Below the pieces are notes generated by a model that was given only the letters and a program-made list of their open reading frames with translations, was not told the DNA's origin and did no database searches. Shown here one piece after another: positions 41,622-50,752 of a stretch of DNA of 55,344 bases. The DNA lies in the NCBI GenBank assembly GCA_946011725.1, contig CAMGBT010000007.1:1-55344 (forward strand). Reading direction: 5' to 3'. Origin of the DNA: an uncultured Bacteroidales bacterium. GTDB taxonomy: Bacteria > Bacteroidota > Bacteroidia > Bacteroidales > Muribaculaceae. A program made the position numbers and the translations under genes. The first letter of the stretch is position 1, and every line of letters begins with the position of its first letter.

Positions 41622-42694
41622 ACACCTTCGGCCACATCCTCCGCCTCACCACCGCCGGCGAAAGCCACGGCCCGGCCATCACCGCCATCCTCGACGGCTT
41701 CCCCGCCGGCGTGGCCATCGACCTCGACGCCATCCAAGCCGCCATGGACACCCGCCGCCCGGGGCAAGGCGGCGCCACCTCCGCCCGCCGCGAAGCCGAC
41801 CGCGTGCAGCTGCTCTCGGGCGTGTTCGAAGGCCGCTCCACCGGTGCACCCATCACCATCCAAATCGTCAACACCGACGCCCGCCCCGCCGATTACGAAC
41901 CCCTGCGCAACGTCTTCCGCCCGTCGCACGCCGACTTCACCTACCAAGCCAAGTACGGCATCCGCGACCACCGCGGCGGCGGTCGCGCATCCGCCCGCGA
42001 AACCGCCCTGCGCGTGGCCGCCGGCGCCATCGCCCGGCTCGCCCTCGACAAAATGGGCGTGCAAGTCTACGCCTACACCTCGCGCATCGGCAGCGTGGCC
42101 CTCGATCTGCCCCTCGAAGCCATTGACCTTCAGCACGTTTACGACTATCCCACCCGCTGCCCGCACCCCGACACCGCCGCCCGAATGGATGCCGTAATCC
42201 AACGCGTGCGCCAAGCCGGCGACACCGTCGGCGGCATCGTCTCCGGCGCCATCGTCGGACTACCCGCCGGCGTGGGCGAACCCGTCTACGGCAAGTTCCA
42301 CGCTCTCCTCGCCGCCGCCATGATGAGCATCAACGCCGCCAAAGGCTTCGAAATCGGCATGGGCTTCGAAGGCGCATGCCGCCTCGGCAGCGAGATGAAC
42401 GACCCCTTCACCCTCGATGCCGACGGCCGTATCACTACCCTCACCAACCACTCCGGCGGCGTGCAAGGCGGCATCACCACCGGCCGCGCCGTCACCTTCC
42501 GCGTGGCCTTCAAGCCCGTGGCCACCCTCACCCGCGACTACCCCGCCATCACCGCCGACGGCACCCCCATCACCATCCCCGCCCGCGGCCGCCACGACGC
42601 CTGCGTCATCCCCCGTGCCGTCCCCGTGGTCCAAGCCATGGCCACCCTCACCACCCTCGACGCCCTACTCACCGCCCGCCTCTTCCCTGCCTAA
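41618..42694 (+). CDS. aroC: chorismate synthase
   Basis: Makes chorismate from EPSP, the last shikimate step, using reduced FMN. The 358-residue protein has the three family signatures: GESHGPAITAILDGFPAG, HADFTYQAKYGIRDHRGGGR with ASARET next to it, and RHDACVIPRAVPV near the C terminus. The frame is open upstream to 41318, inside ybaK, but the true start is the ATG at 41618, overlapping the ybaK stop. It ends the operon. Confidence 0.97.
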   Translation: MNTFGHILRLTTAGESHGPAITAILDGFPAGVAIDLDAIQAAMDTRRPGQGGATSARREADRVQLLSGVFEGRSTGAPITIQIVNTDARPADYEPLRNVFRPSHADFTYQAKYGIRDHRGGGRASARETALRVAAGAIARLALDKMGVQVYAYTSRIGSVALDLPLEAIDLQHVYDYPTRCPHPDTAARMDAVIQRVRQAGDTVGGIVSGAIVGLPAGVGEPVYGKFHALLAAAMMSINAAKGFEIGMGFEGACRLGSEMNDPFTLDADGRITTLTNHSGGVQGGITTGRAVTFRVAFKPVATLTRDYPAITADGTPITIPARGRHDACVIPRAVPVVQAMATLTTLDALLTARLFPA

Positions 42695-42775
42695 CCGCCC
42701 CGCGCCGCTCGCGCCTGAAAATTGGCGGCCGGCGGCGTTTTTCGGCGTTTCTTTGGTGTTGCCGAGCGCCGATAG

Positions 42776-42807
42776 CTTGCACATGTGCCGTTTTTTTGCT
42801 ATCTTTG
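42776..42807 (+). promoter_or_regulatory. promoter of speA-truA
   Basis: CTTG at 42776-42779 (one base from TTTG), 20-base spacer, TATCTTTG at 42800-42807. The leader would run about 65 bases to the speA ATG. Confidence 0.6.
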
Positions 42808-42877
42808 CGGCGATTTTGAGCTTTCGCTCGCTATTTTTCTGTTTTACTATATCTAATTACCTGATTATAAGTCTGAA

Positions 42878-44776
42878 ATGAGAAGATGGCGCATTGACGA
42901 CAGTGCCGAACTGTACAACATCAACGGCTGGGGCCGTAATTACTTTTCCATCAACGACCGCGGCCACGTGGTGGTGACCCCGCGTGCCGGTATGGCTGCC
43001 GTGGACCTGCGCGAGGTCATGGACGAGCTCAAGGTGAAGGACATTTCCTCGCCCGTGCTGCTCCGTTTCCCCGACATCCTCGACAACCGTATCGAAAAAA
43101 TCTCTCACTGCTTTGCCAACGCAGCCGAAGCCTACAACTACTCCGGCCGCAACTACATGATCTACCCCATCAAGGTCAACCAAATGCGCCCGGTAGTGGA
43201 GGAAATCGTGAGCTACGGCAAGCGCTTCAACATCGGCCTGGAAGCCGGTTCCAAACCCGAACTCCACGCCGTACTGGCCACCAACATCGATGAGAATGCT
43301 CTGATCATCTGCAACGGTTACAAGGACGAATCCTACATCGAGCTGGCCCTGTTGGCCCAAAAAATGGGTCGCAAGATCTACATCGTGGTGGAGAAGCTCA
43401 ACGAGCTCAACCTCATCGCCGACATCGCCCGCCGACTGAAAATCACCCCCAACGTGGGCATACGCATCAAGCTCTCCAGCACCGGCTCCGGCAAGTGGAG
43501 CGAAAGCGGCGGCGACTCCTCCAAATTCGGTCTCAACTCCTCCGAACTGCTCGAAGCTCTCGCCATACTGAAAAAGCGCGGCATGATGGAATGCCTCAAA
43601 CTCATCCACTTCCACATCGGCAGCCAAATCACCAAAATCCGCGTAATCAAAAACGCCCTGCGCGAAGCCACCCAGTTCTACGTCCAACTCTCCAAAATGG
43701 GCTTCCACATTGACTTCGTGGACATAGGCGGCGGCCTCGGCGTGGACTACGACGGCACCCGCTCCTCGTCGAGCGAGTCGTCGATGAACTACTCCATCCA
43801 AGAGTACGCCAACGACGCCGTCAGCGCCATCGTCGACGTGTGCGAGAAGAACGACCTGCCGCAACCGAATATCATCACCGAAAGCGGCCGCTCGCTCACC
43901 GCCCACCACTCTATCCTCATTCTTGAAGTGCTGGAAACCACCGAGTTGCCCCGCTGGCGCGACGATGCCGAACTCGACGAAAACGCCCACGAACTCGCCA
44001 AAGAAATCTTCGGCATTTGGGACGATCTGGACTCGCACAACCTATTCGAAAGTTGGCACGACGCCCTCCACATCCGCGAGCAAGCGCTCGATTTGTTCTC
44101 CCTCGGCATGCTCGACCTCACCACCCGCGCCCAAATCGAGAAACTTTTCTGGAGCATCGCCCGCGAGGTCAGCGACATCGTCAACAGCATGAAGCACGCC
44201 CCCGAAGAGCTCCGCGTGGTATCGAAAATGATTCCCGAGAAGTACTTCTGCAACTTCTCCCTCTTCCAATCGCTGCCCGACGCCTGGGCCGTGGACCAAA
44301 TCTTCCCCGTGATACCGCTGTCGCGCCTTGACGAAAAGCCCACCCGCACCTGCACCATCCAAGATATGACCTGCGACAGCGACGGCAAAATCGCCAACTT
44401 CATCACCTGCTACGGCTCCAAAGGCGCTCTCCCCGTGCATCCCATCCGCCAAGGCGAACCCTACTACCTCGGCGTGTTCCTCGTGGGCGCATACCAGGAG
44501 ATTTTGGGCGACTTGCACAACCTCTTCGGCGACACCAACGCCGTCCACATCAGCGTCTACGCCGACCACTACGAAATCGACCAAATCATCAAGGGCGAAA
44601 CCGTCGATGAAGTCCTTGACTACGTGCAATTTAACCCCAAGAAACTGGTGCGCAACGTCGAAGCGTGGGTCACCAACTCCATGAAAGCCGGCACCATCAC
44701 CCCCGAGGAAGGCCGCAACTTTGTGTCGACCTACCGCTCCGGCCTGTTCGGTTACACCTATTTGGAACACGATTGA
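42878..44776 (+). CDS. speA: biosynthetic arginine decarboxylase
   Basis: Decarboxylates arginine to agmatine, the first step of the plant-type polyamine route. The 632-residue PLP enzyme (alanine-racemase fold barrel plus C-terminal beta domain) shows YPIKVNQ with the PLP lysine at 99, LKLIHFHIGSQI, VDIGGGLGVDYDG, and ITESGRSLTAHHS. Size and order match SpeA. It overlaps the truA ATG by one base (TGATG), which suggests re-initiation. Genes for agmatine deiminase or spermidine steps are not in the window. Confidence 0.95.
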   Translation: MRRWRIDDSAELYNINGWGRNYFSINDRGHVVVTPRAGMAAVDLREVMDELKVKDISSPVLLRFPDILDNRIEKISHCFANAAEAYNYSGRNYMIYPIKVNQMRPVVEEIVSYGKRFNIGLEAGSKPELHAVLATNIDENALIICNGYKDESYIELALLAQKMGRKIYIVVEKLNELNLIADIARRLKITPNVGIRIKLSSTGSGKWSESGGDSSKFGLNSSELLEALAILKKRGMMECLKLIHFHIGSQITKIRVIKNALREATQFYVQLSKMGFHIDFVDIGGGLGVDYDGTRSSSSESSMNYSIQEYANDAVSAIVDVCEKNDLPQPNIITESGRSLTAHHSILILEVLETTELPRWRDDAELDENAHELAKEIFGIWDDLDSHNLFESWHDALHIREQALDLFSLGMLDLTTRAQIEKLFWSIAREVSDIVNSMKHAPEELRVVSKMIPEKYFCNFSLFQSLPDAWAVDQIFPVIPLSRLDEKPTRTCTIQDMTCDSDGKIANFITCYGSKGALPVHPIRQGEPYYLGVFLVGAYQEILGDLHNLFGDTNAVHISVYADHYEIDQIIKGETVDEVLDYVQFNPKKLVRNVEAWVTNSMKAGTITPEEGRNFVSTYRSGLFGYTYLEHD

Positions 44777-45513
44777 TGCGTTACTTCCTCGATCTGGCAT
44801 ACCGCGGCGCGCGATTCCACGGCTGGCAAGTGCAGCCGGGCATGGTCACCGTGCAATCCACCATCGAGGACGCCCTCGCACGCCTGTGCCGCCGCCCGGT
44901 GCCCATCACCGGAGCCGGCCGTACCGACGCCGGCGTCAACGCCCGCCAAATGGTGGCCCACTTCGACCTCCCCGAAGGCTTCGACCCCTCCGACCGCTTC
45001 CTCCACAGCCTCAACGCCCTCTGCGGCCCCGACATCGCCATCCGCTCAATCCGCCCCGTGGCCCCCGACGCCCACGCCCGCTTCGATGCCGTCGAACGCT
45101 CCTACCGCTACTTCGTCCACACCGCAAAAGACCCCTTCTGCACCGAGTTGTCGTGGCAAGCGCCACCCACCCTCGATTTCGAACTGATGAACGAAGCCGC
45201 CCAACTGCTGCTCGGCCGCCGCGACTTCACCTCCTTCTCAAAACTCCACACCGACGTCAAGACCAACATCTGCGACCTCCGCGCCGCCCGCTGGCTGCAA
45301 ACCGACCCCACCCATTGGTACTTCGAAATCGTGGCCGACCGCTTCCTGCGCAACATGGTCCGCGCCGTGGTCGGCACCCTGGTCAACGTAGGCCGCCACA
45401 AGATCACCCCCGCCGACGTAGCCGCCATCCTCGCCGCCAAAGACCGCTGCGCCGCCGGCGAATCCATGCCCGCCGCCCCCCTCTTCCTCTGGCAAGTCAA
45501 CTACCCCTACTGA
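44776..45513 (+). CDS. truA: tRNA pseudouridine(38-40) synthase
   Basis: Makes pseudouridine at positions 38-40 of the tRNA anticodon arm. The 245-residue product starts MRYFLDLAYRGARFHGWQ and has the catalytic aspartate in GAGRTDAGVNARQMVAHF, plus RFLRNMVRAVVGTLVNVGR near the end. The start at 44776 overlaps the last base of speA. A longer frame starts at 44665 but lies within speA. Confidence 0.96.
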   Translation: MRYFLDLAYRGARFHGWQVQPGMVTVQSTIEDALARLCRRPVPITGAGRTDAGVNARQMVAHFDLPEGFDPSDRFLHSLNALCGPDIAIRSIRPVAPDAHARFDAVERSYRYFVHTAKDPFCTELSWQAPPTLDFELMNEAAQLLLGRRDFTSFSKLHTDVKTNICDLRAARWLQTDPTHWYFEIVADRFLRNMVRAVVGTLVNVGRHKITPADVAAILAAKDRCAAGESMPAAPLFLWQVNYPY

Positions 45514-45540
45514 CCCGCCGCCCCCGCCCGCTGCGCGCCC

Positions 45541-45573
45541 GCTTTTTTGTTTCGGCTCTGAGCTTTAGCGAAG
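45541..45573 (-). repeat. dispersed intergenic repeat, copy 7 (variant type)
   Basis: On the minus strand CTTCGCTAAAGCTCAGAGCC, GAAAC, AAAAAAGC. It forms a tandem pair with copy 8, an inverted version of the pair at 14301-14410. It lies in the 396-base truA to T9SS-cargo gap; apart from the two repeats, a promoter and an AT-rich leader, nothing else is seen there. Confidence 0.7.
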
Positions 45574-45609
45574 CCCCCCGCCCGCGGTTGCTCTGTGCTG
45601 CTTGCGGTG

Positions 45610-45650
45610 CGCGCGGAGCCTTTTTGATCTTGCTCCGAGCTCTTGCTCGG
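45610..45650 (-). repeat. dispersed ~40-base intergenic repeat, copy 8
   Basis: On the minus strand CCGAGCAAGAGCTCGGAGC, AAGAT, CAAAAAGGCTCCGCGCG. It matches copy 1 except in the variable gap. Confidence 0.75.
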
Positions 45651-45723
45651 GCGGTGGCTCGGGCGGGCGGTGGTTCGGAAAAAATGCTTTTTTTGAGGAA
45701 AAGTGACGATTTTTTGCAAAAAA

Positions 45724-45755
45724 TTTGGAATTTTAATAAATTTGTTGTTATTTTG
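45724..45755 (+). promoter_or_regulatory. promoter of the T9SS-cargo gene at 45910
   Basis: TTTG at 45724-45727, 20-base spacer, TTATTTTG at 45748-45755 (one mismatch to TAnnTTTG). The leader is about 149 bases and AT-rich, unlike the short leaders elsewhere in the window. Confidence 0.55.
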
Positions 45756-45801
45756 CAGTCGAATATAGAATATTTGTTCGATTACAAGCCATTATTAGAT
45801 C

Positions 45802-45897
45802 ATGCGAAAAAGCAGCGTCTATCCGCATCCGGATATAGCATTTAATCAAAGAGCACTTATTTTTAATGTATCGGATTACCAATCTACTAACATTTAA
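45802..45897 (+). CDS. possible 31-residue leader ORF
   Basis: ATG at 45802 to TAA at 45895-45897, starting MRKSSVYPHPDIAFNQRALI, within the long leader and ending 12 bases before the next start. It resembles no family I know and may be chance in AT-rich DNA. Confidence 0.2.
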   Translation: MRKSSVYPHPDIAFNQRALIFNVSDYQSTNI

Positions 45898-45909
45898 AGC
45901 AGTTTTTCT

Positions 45910-47607
45910 ATGAAGAAAGTTTTACTCCTTTCCTTAGGTTTGGCCGCCACAATGGCCGCCAACGCCTACACCGAACCGACCGAGTACCTCGACTATTCGT
46001 GGCAGGGCATGGCCCCCAATGGTTCTATCGCTGTGTCTGAATTAGATGGCGCAATGACCATCGTTGACCTCACCACCGGTACTGAATACTACTACGAAGA
46101 CCCCACTTACATGCTGCAATACAGCGGCGGTCTGGGCAACTACGTAAGCAACACCGGCATCGTCGTTGGTGGTGTGGCTTCCGCTTGCTACTGGCAAAAC
46201 GGCGAATGGCACGACCTGAGCGTCTCTAACGCCGAGCTCCAAAACATGGCTAATGGTATTACCCCCGACGGCTCGCGCATCTGCGGCGGCATGATGATGG
46301 AAGCTATGTCCACCGAAGCTCAAGGCATCATGCTCCTCCCCTGCTACTGGGACGCTACCGCCGATGGCTTCGGCGAATACCACATTCTGCCTCACCCCAC
46401 CGTTGACCTCACCGGCCGTACTCCTCAGTACGTCACTGCCGTGGCTATCAGCGCCGATGGCAAAACCATCGTAGGCCAAATCACCGACTACTCCGGCTTC
46501 ACCCACCAACCCATCATCTACACCGAAGGTGCTGACGGCGAATGGTCCTACTCCCTGCCCGCCAATGACCTCTTCCACCCCGAAGGCTACGCGCTGCCTG
46601 AAGATCCCGGTGAATGCCCCGACCAACCCAAAGCAGAAGATTTCATGAGCGAAGAAGAATACGCCGCTTACCAAGCTGCTTTTGATGATTACTACAACAA
46701 TGGCGGTGCTTACCCCTTGGCTAAAGACTTCTTGGGCGAAGAACACCGTGCCGCTTACGACGCCGCTATGGCCGAATGGCAAGCCCTCTACGAAGAATGG
46801 GCGCCCAAATATGAAGCCTTCACCGATGCTTTCTGGGCTCTGGTTGACGTTGTTCCCGCTTACGAATTCAACAACGTATACGTTACCCCCAACGGCCAAA
46901 AATACGTTACCTCGGGTTATGTAAGCATTGAAGACCCCAACTCGTGGTGGCCCGTATCGGTTTACCACCCCGCCGTCATTGACCTCGCTTCCGACGAAGT
47001 TACCAAAGTGGAAACCGGCGGTCTCAGCTGGCTGGTATCTGACGTGCCCAACGACGACACCTTCTTCATTTGCAATGGCCTCAACGAAGCCGTAGCTCGC
47101 GGCTGGATCTACAAAGACGGCGTGGCTACTCCCGTAGAAGAATGGCTCGCTTCCGAAAGCGAAGAAATGGCCGACTGGATTCAAAACAACCTCGTTCGCA
47201 CTATCGAAACCTCCAGCTGGGACGAAGAAGGCAACTTGGTAGTTGACACCTCCGATGAGCTGGTTACCGGTATCTGCATCGCTAACAGCGACCTCTCCAC
47301 CATGGCCATGTGGGCTCAAGCCACTTGGTCTTACGATAACATTACCGCTGCTTACATCTTCAACCTGGACAACTCCGGTGTGAAAGACGTGGTAGCCGTG
47401 GGCAACAACACCATCACCTTCGACCAAGAAGGCAATATGGTGGTTGACGGCGACATCCAAGCCGTTACCGTTTACGACCTCCAAGGCCGTCAAGTCCTCA
47501 ACTCTGCTGCTAACGGCACTATCTCCAACAACCTCCCCGCCGGCATCTACGTAGTACGTGCTCAAACCGGCGCTAACAGCTCAATCATTTCGAAAATCCG
47601 TAAATAA
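45910..47607 (+). CDS. secreted protein with HAF-like repeats and T9SS sorting domain
   Basis: A 565-residue exported protein. It has a signal peptide (about 1-19, ending AANA) and repeats that read like HAF/extracellular repeats (NGITPDGSRICGG, VAISADGKTIVGQ, TACYWxxGEW-like lines). A Glu/Tyr/Ala-rich insertion lies near 230-300 (EEEYAAYQAAFDDYYNNGG). The C-terminal domain (about 515-565) is type A T9SS: VTVYDLQGRQVL, then NNLPAGIYVVRAQTG, ending SKIRK. It is probably carried across the outer membrane and surface-attached or released. Function unknown. A strong terminator follows the stop. Confidence 0.85.
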   Translation: MKKVLLLSLGLAATMAANAYTEPTEYLDYSWQGMAPNGSIAVSELDGAMTIVDLTTGTEYYYEDPTYMLQYSGGLGNYVSNTGIVVGGVASACYWQNGEWHDLSVSNAELQNMANGITPDGSRICGGMMMEAMSTEAQGIMLLPCYWDATADGFGEYHILPHPTVDLTGRTPQYVTAVAISADGKTIVGQITDYSGFTHQPIIYTEGADGEWSYSLPANDLFHPEGYALPEDPGECPDQPKAEDFMSEEEYAAYQAAFDDYYNNGGAYPLAKDFLGEEHRAAYDAAMAEWQALYEEWAPKYEAFTDAFWALVDVVPAYEFNNVYVTPNGQKYVTSGYVSIEDPNSWWPVSVYHPAVIDLASDEVTKVETGGLSWLVSDVPNDDTFFICNGLNEAVARGWIYKDGVATPVEEWLASESEEMADWIQNNLVRTIETSSWDEEGNLVVDTSDELVTGICIANSDLSTMAMWAQATWSYDNITAAYIFNLDNSGVKDVVAVGNNTITFDQEGNMVVDGDIQAVTVYDLQGRQVLNSAANGTISNNLPAGIYVVRAQTGANSSIISKIRK

Positions 47608-47624
47608 TTAGCTATCAATTAATT

Positions 47625-47673
47625 CTCACAGCAGGAGACACCCTCATTGGGGGTCGCCTGCTTGTGAGTTTTA
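47625..47673 (+). terminator. terminator of the 45910 gene
   Basis: Stem of CTCACA..GCAGG..GAC.CCC with GGG.GTC..CCTGC..TGTGAG around the loop TCATT (47625-47668, with a few mismatches and bulges), followed by TTTTAAT. It begins 18 bases after the stop codon. Confidence 0.85.
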
Positions 47674-47689
47674 ATAAAAAAACCGAAAA

Positions 47690-47708
47690 TTTGGTCTATT
47701 CGACCAAA
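47690..47708. promoter_or_regulatory. perfect 7-bp palindrome upstream of tlpA operon
   Basis: TTTGGTC (47690-47696), loop TATTC, GACCAAA (47702-47708). It lies 22 bases after the terminator stem and 69 bases before the TlpA ATG. No convincing -33/-7 promoter was found in this gap, so it may be an operator for a promoter I cannot see. Confidence 0.4.
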
Positions 47709-47776
47709 TAATCGCCTTACTTATTAACTTTTTACAACATTTGCACCTGCTTTCTAATTACCTAACATCGAATCCT

Positions 47777-48268
47777 ATGCGCAAAGTACTTATCTCATTA
47801 ATGGTGACCGTTATGGCTTGCATCGCGTTCAACGCCTCGGCACAGCTTCCTTCGATCAACCTCAAGGACATTAACGGCAACACAGTCAACACTGCCACCC
47901 TCAACAACGATGGCAAACCCTTCATCGTCAGCTTCTTCGCTACCTGGTGCAAACCCTGCATGCGCGAAATCCGTGCCATCGCCGAAGTATATCCCGACTG
48001 GCAGGAAGAAACCGGCGTGAAAGTAATCCTCATCTCCACCGACGAGGCTCAAAACGCCAACAAGGTTAAACCCTTAGTTGATGCCGAAGGCTGGGAATTT
48101 CAAGTGTTGCTCGATGTTAACTGCGAGTTGTTCAACAACTTAGGCCTGCAAATGGTGCCCCACGTGTTGGTGTGCGACGGCCAAGGCAACATTGTGTACA
48201 GCCACAGCGGCTACACCGACGGCAGCGAAGAACACCTCATTGAGATAGTACGCGGTCTAACTGAATAA
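47777..48268 (+). CDS. TlpA-like thioredoxin-fold protein, periplasmic
   Basis: A 163-residue exported protein: signal peptide (about 1-22, NASAQ) then a thioredoxin-fold domain of the TlpA/ResA type with FFATWCKPCMREI (active-site CKPC at 58-61), LISTDEAQN and a cis-proline-like VPHVLV stretch. It probably reduces disulfides in the periplasm, with electrons from DsbD. The frame is open upstream to 47741, but the ATG at 47777 gives the signal peptide. It is first in a five-gene operon with a DUF6029-like barrel, an Omp28 lipoprotein and two T9SS cargo proteins. Confidence 0.9.
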   Translation: MRKVLISLMVTVMACIAFNASAQLPSINLKDINGNTVNTATLNNDGKPFIVSFFATWCKPCMREIRAIAEVYPDWQEETGVKVILISTDEAQNANKVKPLVDAEGWEFQVLLDVNCELFNNLGLQMVPHVLVCDGQGNIVYSHSGYTDGSEEHLIEIVRGLTE

Positions 48269-48280
48269 CACCTCTGCGAG

Positions 48281-49927
48281 ATGACAAAACGCTTATTGCT
48301 AATCTGCTCACTGTCGGCCGTCGCCATCTCGGCCGGAGCTATCACTTTGGACGACGGTATGGCGCTCCACGGCAGCGTACAGCTCGACGGCCTGGTGCCG
48401 CAAGAGGACCAAGCCCTCGGCATAGCCAAACCCGAAGATGATATACTGTTTAATTCATACGCCGACCTCAACTTCATCAGCAAGTATGTGGATGCAGGTG
48501 TGCGTATGGAGTTTATGAAATGGCCCATGCCCGGCTACGAACCCGACTTCGCCGGCTGGGGTGTACCACATATCTATGCCAAAGGCCGTTACAACGGTTT
48601 TGAACTCACCGTAGGTGACTTCTACGACCAATTTGGCTCCGGATTCATCTTCCGCACCTATCAAGAGCGCTCGCTCGGCGTGGACAACGCCCTGCGCGGC
48701 GGCCGCCTCAAAGTCACCGCCGTCCCTGGCTTGCGCATCACCGCCTTGGGCGGCGTGCAGCGCCGTTATTGGGACTGGGAAACCTCCTCGGTGGTGTACG
48801 GCGGCGAAGCCGAAGTCAATTTCCAAGACTACGCAGTCGCCCTGCGCGACAAGGGCATCACTTGGAATCTCTCGGCCGCCTACGTGCTCAAAACCGAGGA
48901 CGATGAAGATATAGTCATGCCCGGCACCGACTACCGCCTCAACTTGCCCGAACGCGTGAGCGCCTGGGACATCCGCTCGCAATTCCACAAGGGCAACGTC
49001 AGCCTCACCGGTGAGTTCGCTTGGAAGGACCAAGACCCGAGCTTCGACAATGGATTTGCCTACAATCGCGGCACCGCCGTGCTGCTCAGCGGCTCTTACT
49101 CCCGCTCCGGCCTTTCGGCCATGATTCAAGCCAAGCGCTCCGAGAACATGTCCTTCCGCAGCCAGCGCTCCATGAACGGCACCTCGGCCATGATTAACAA
49201 CATGCCGGCGTTCAACTACACCCACACCTACGCCCTGGCCACCACCTACACCTACGCCACGCAGGCCGCAGCCGGCGAATGGGCATTCCAAGGTGCATTC
49301 TCTTATAAATTCAACCGCGGTAGCGCCCTCGGCGGCCGCTACGGCACCAAGGTCACCCTGAACCTGAGCTACATCCGCGGCTTGGATTACGACGGCCCGG
49401 CGCCCGATCCCATCATGGGCTCCAACGGCCGCTCCACCTCGTTCTTCGGCATGGGTCAGGCTTATTACCACGACATCAACCTCATCATCGACAAGAAGTG
49501 GAACAACACTCTGAGCCAGACGTTTATGTACATGAACCAAATGTACAACAAAACTGTGGTCGAAGGCCACGGCGGCAACATCCACTCCAACATCTTCGTG
49601 CTCGATAGCAAGTTCAAAATCAACAAGCGCTACACGCTGCGCAACGAGTTGCAATACCTCCACACCCCCGACGACGACGGCGACTGGCTTTACGGCCTGC
49701 TCGAACTCTCCGTGGCACCCTACATGATGGTGACCGTGTCGGATATGTGGAACACCGGCGTCACCGACACCCACTATTACAGCTTCGGCGTCACCGGCAA
49801 CTATGGCTCCAACCGCCTGCAAGTGGCTTACGGCCGAACCCGCGCAGGCTACAACTGCTCCGGCGGCGTTTGCCGATTCGTGCCCGCCACCCGCGGCTTA
49901 ACTGTTTCGTATTCTTACACCTTCTAA
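48281..49927 (+). CDS. DUF6029-like outer-membrane beta-barrel protein
   Basis: A 548-residue exported protein with a signal peptide (about 1-20) and many alternating aromatic/polar strands, ending GLTVSYSYTF with a terminal phenylalanine, the barrel-insertion signal. I read it as a DUF6029-type protein, a family of unknown function. It lies 12 bases after the TlpA gene and 15 bases before the Omp28 gene. A barrel paired with thiol proteins and surface cargo suggests a channel or export partner; that is inference. Confidence 0.75.
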   Translation: MTKRLLLICSLSAVAISAGAITLDDGMALHGSVQLDGLVPQEDQALGIAKPEDDILFNSYADLNFISKYVDAGVRMEFMKWPMPGYEPDFAGWGVPHIYAKGRYNGFELTVGDFYDQFGSGFIFRTYQERSLGVDNALRGGRLKVTAVPGLRITALGGVQRRYWDWETSSVVYGGEAEVNFQDYAVALRDKGITWNLSAAYVLKTEDDEDIVMPGTDYRLNLPERVSAWDIRSQFHKGNVSLTGEFAWKDQDPSFDNGFAYNRGTAVLLSGSYSRSGLSAMIQAKRSENMSFRSQRSMNGTSAMINNMPAFNYTHTYALATTYTYATQAAAGEWAFQGAFSYKFNRGSALGGRYGTKVTLNLSYIRGLDYDGPAPDPIMGSNGRSTSFFGMGQAYYHDINLIIDKKWNNTLSQTFMYMNQMYNKTVVEGHGGNIHSNIFVLDSKFKINKRYTLRNELQYLHTPDDDGDWLYGLLELSVAPYMMVTVSDMWNTGVTDTHYYSFGVTGNYGSNRLQVAYGRTRAGYNCSGGVCRFVPATRGLTVSYSYTF

Positions 49928-49942
49928 CCCGAATTCCGACGT

Positions 49943-50731
49943 ATGAATATTTTCGCTAAAACACTGATTATCACGGCCGCCGCCACCTTGGCAGCCTGCA
50001 ACGATATTGCTGAAAACGAGCGTCTGATTCCCATGGAAAGTGTCAAGGCCGAACGCGCCGTGCTAATCGAAGACTTCACCGGCCAAAAATGCGTCAACTG
50101 CCCCGATGCGCACAAAACAATCGAAGCGCTCGAAGAGCAGTACGGCGACAAGGTCATCGCCGTCAGCATCCATGCCGGCGCTTTCGGCATCGCCGCCGAC
50201 TACACCCGCTACACCGGCCTGATGCAGCCCGAAGGCGACACTTATAACGATATGTGGGGCATAACCGCCTGGCCCGCAGGCGTGGTCAACCGCACCGGCG
50301 GCGCCACCACTCACGACCTCTGGCCCGCTGCCGTGCGCACTGCTCTCGCCCTCCCCACACCCTTGGACATCGACATCGATGTGGAATGCTCCGAAACCGA
50401 CCTTTTCATCCAAGTGGAATGCGCTCAAAACCAAGATGTTAGCGGCAATCTCCAAGTGTGGATTGTAGAGAGCGGCATCGTGGCGCGCCAAGATTCGAAC
50501 GCAGGTCGCATCAACGACTACGTCCACAACAACGTGTACCGCGCTTCCGTCAACGGCGTGGGCGGCGTGCCCGTCAGTCTCAAAGCCTTTGAGCATAAAG
50601 TGTTTACCTACACCCAGCCCCTGCGCGCCACCGACACCGAAACTTGGGTGCCCGAAAACCTCGCCGTGGTGGCTTTCGTTTATAACAAAGACGGCGTGGT
50701 GCAAGCCGCCCGACAAAAAGTTAACGAATAA
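49943..50731 (+). CDS. Omp28-related lipoprotein with CxxC motif
   Basis: A 262-residue lipoprotein (lipobox LAAC, Cys19) of the Omp28 type. The first half is thioredoxin-like: IEDFTGQKCVNCPDAHKTIEAL (CVNC at 50-53) and AWPAGVVNR near 110. The second half is beta-rich (WIVESGIVARQD). By family knowledge Omp28 proteins sit in the outer membrane of Bacteroidales; the CxxC suggests thiol exchange. It is in the tlpA operon, 15 bases after the barrel gene and 21 before the next. Confidence 0.85.
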   Translation: MNIFAKTLIITAAATLAACNDIAENERLIPMESVKAERAVLIEDFTGQKCVNCPDAHKTIEALEEQYGDKVIAVSIHAGAFGIAADYTRYTGLMQPEGDTYNDMWGITAWPAGVVNRTGGATTHDLWPAAVRTALALPTPLDIDIDVECSETDLFIQVECAQNQDVSGNLQVWIVESGIVARQDSNAGRINDYVHNNVYRASVNGVGGVPVSLKAFEHKVFTYTQPLRATDTETWVPENLAVVAFVYNKDGVVQAARQKVNE

Positions 50732-50752
50732 TTAACATAAAATCAATATATT

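Noticed and set aside
46042-47565. A 507-codon minus-strand open frame opposite the T9SS cargo gene
   Set aside because: The + strand gene has a signal peptide, repeats and a sorting domain; the antisense translation is repetitive Val/Gly/Phe with no signals.
48455-49822. A 455-codon minus-strand open frame opposite the DUF6029-like gene
   Set aside because: The coding strand shows a signal peptide, barrel strands and a terminal Phe; the antisense frame shows only composition effects.
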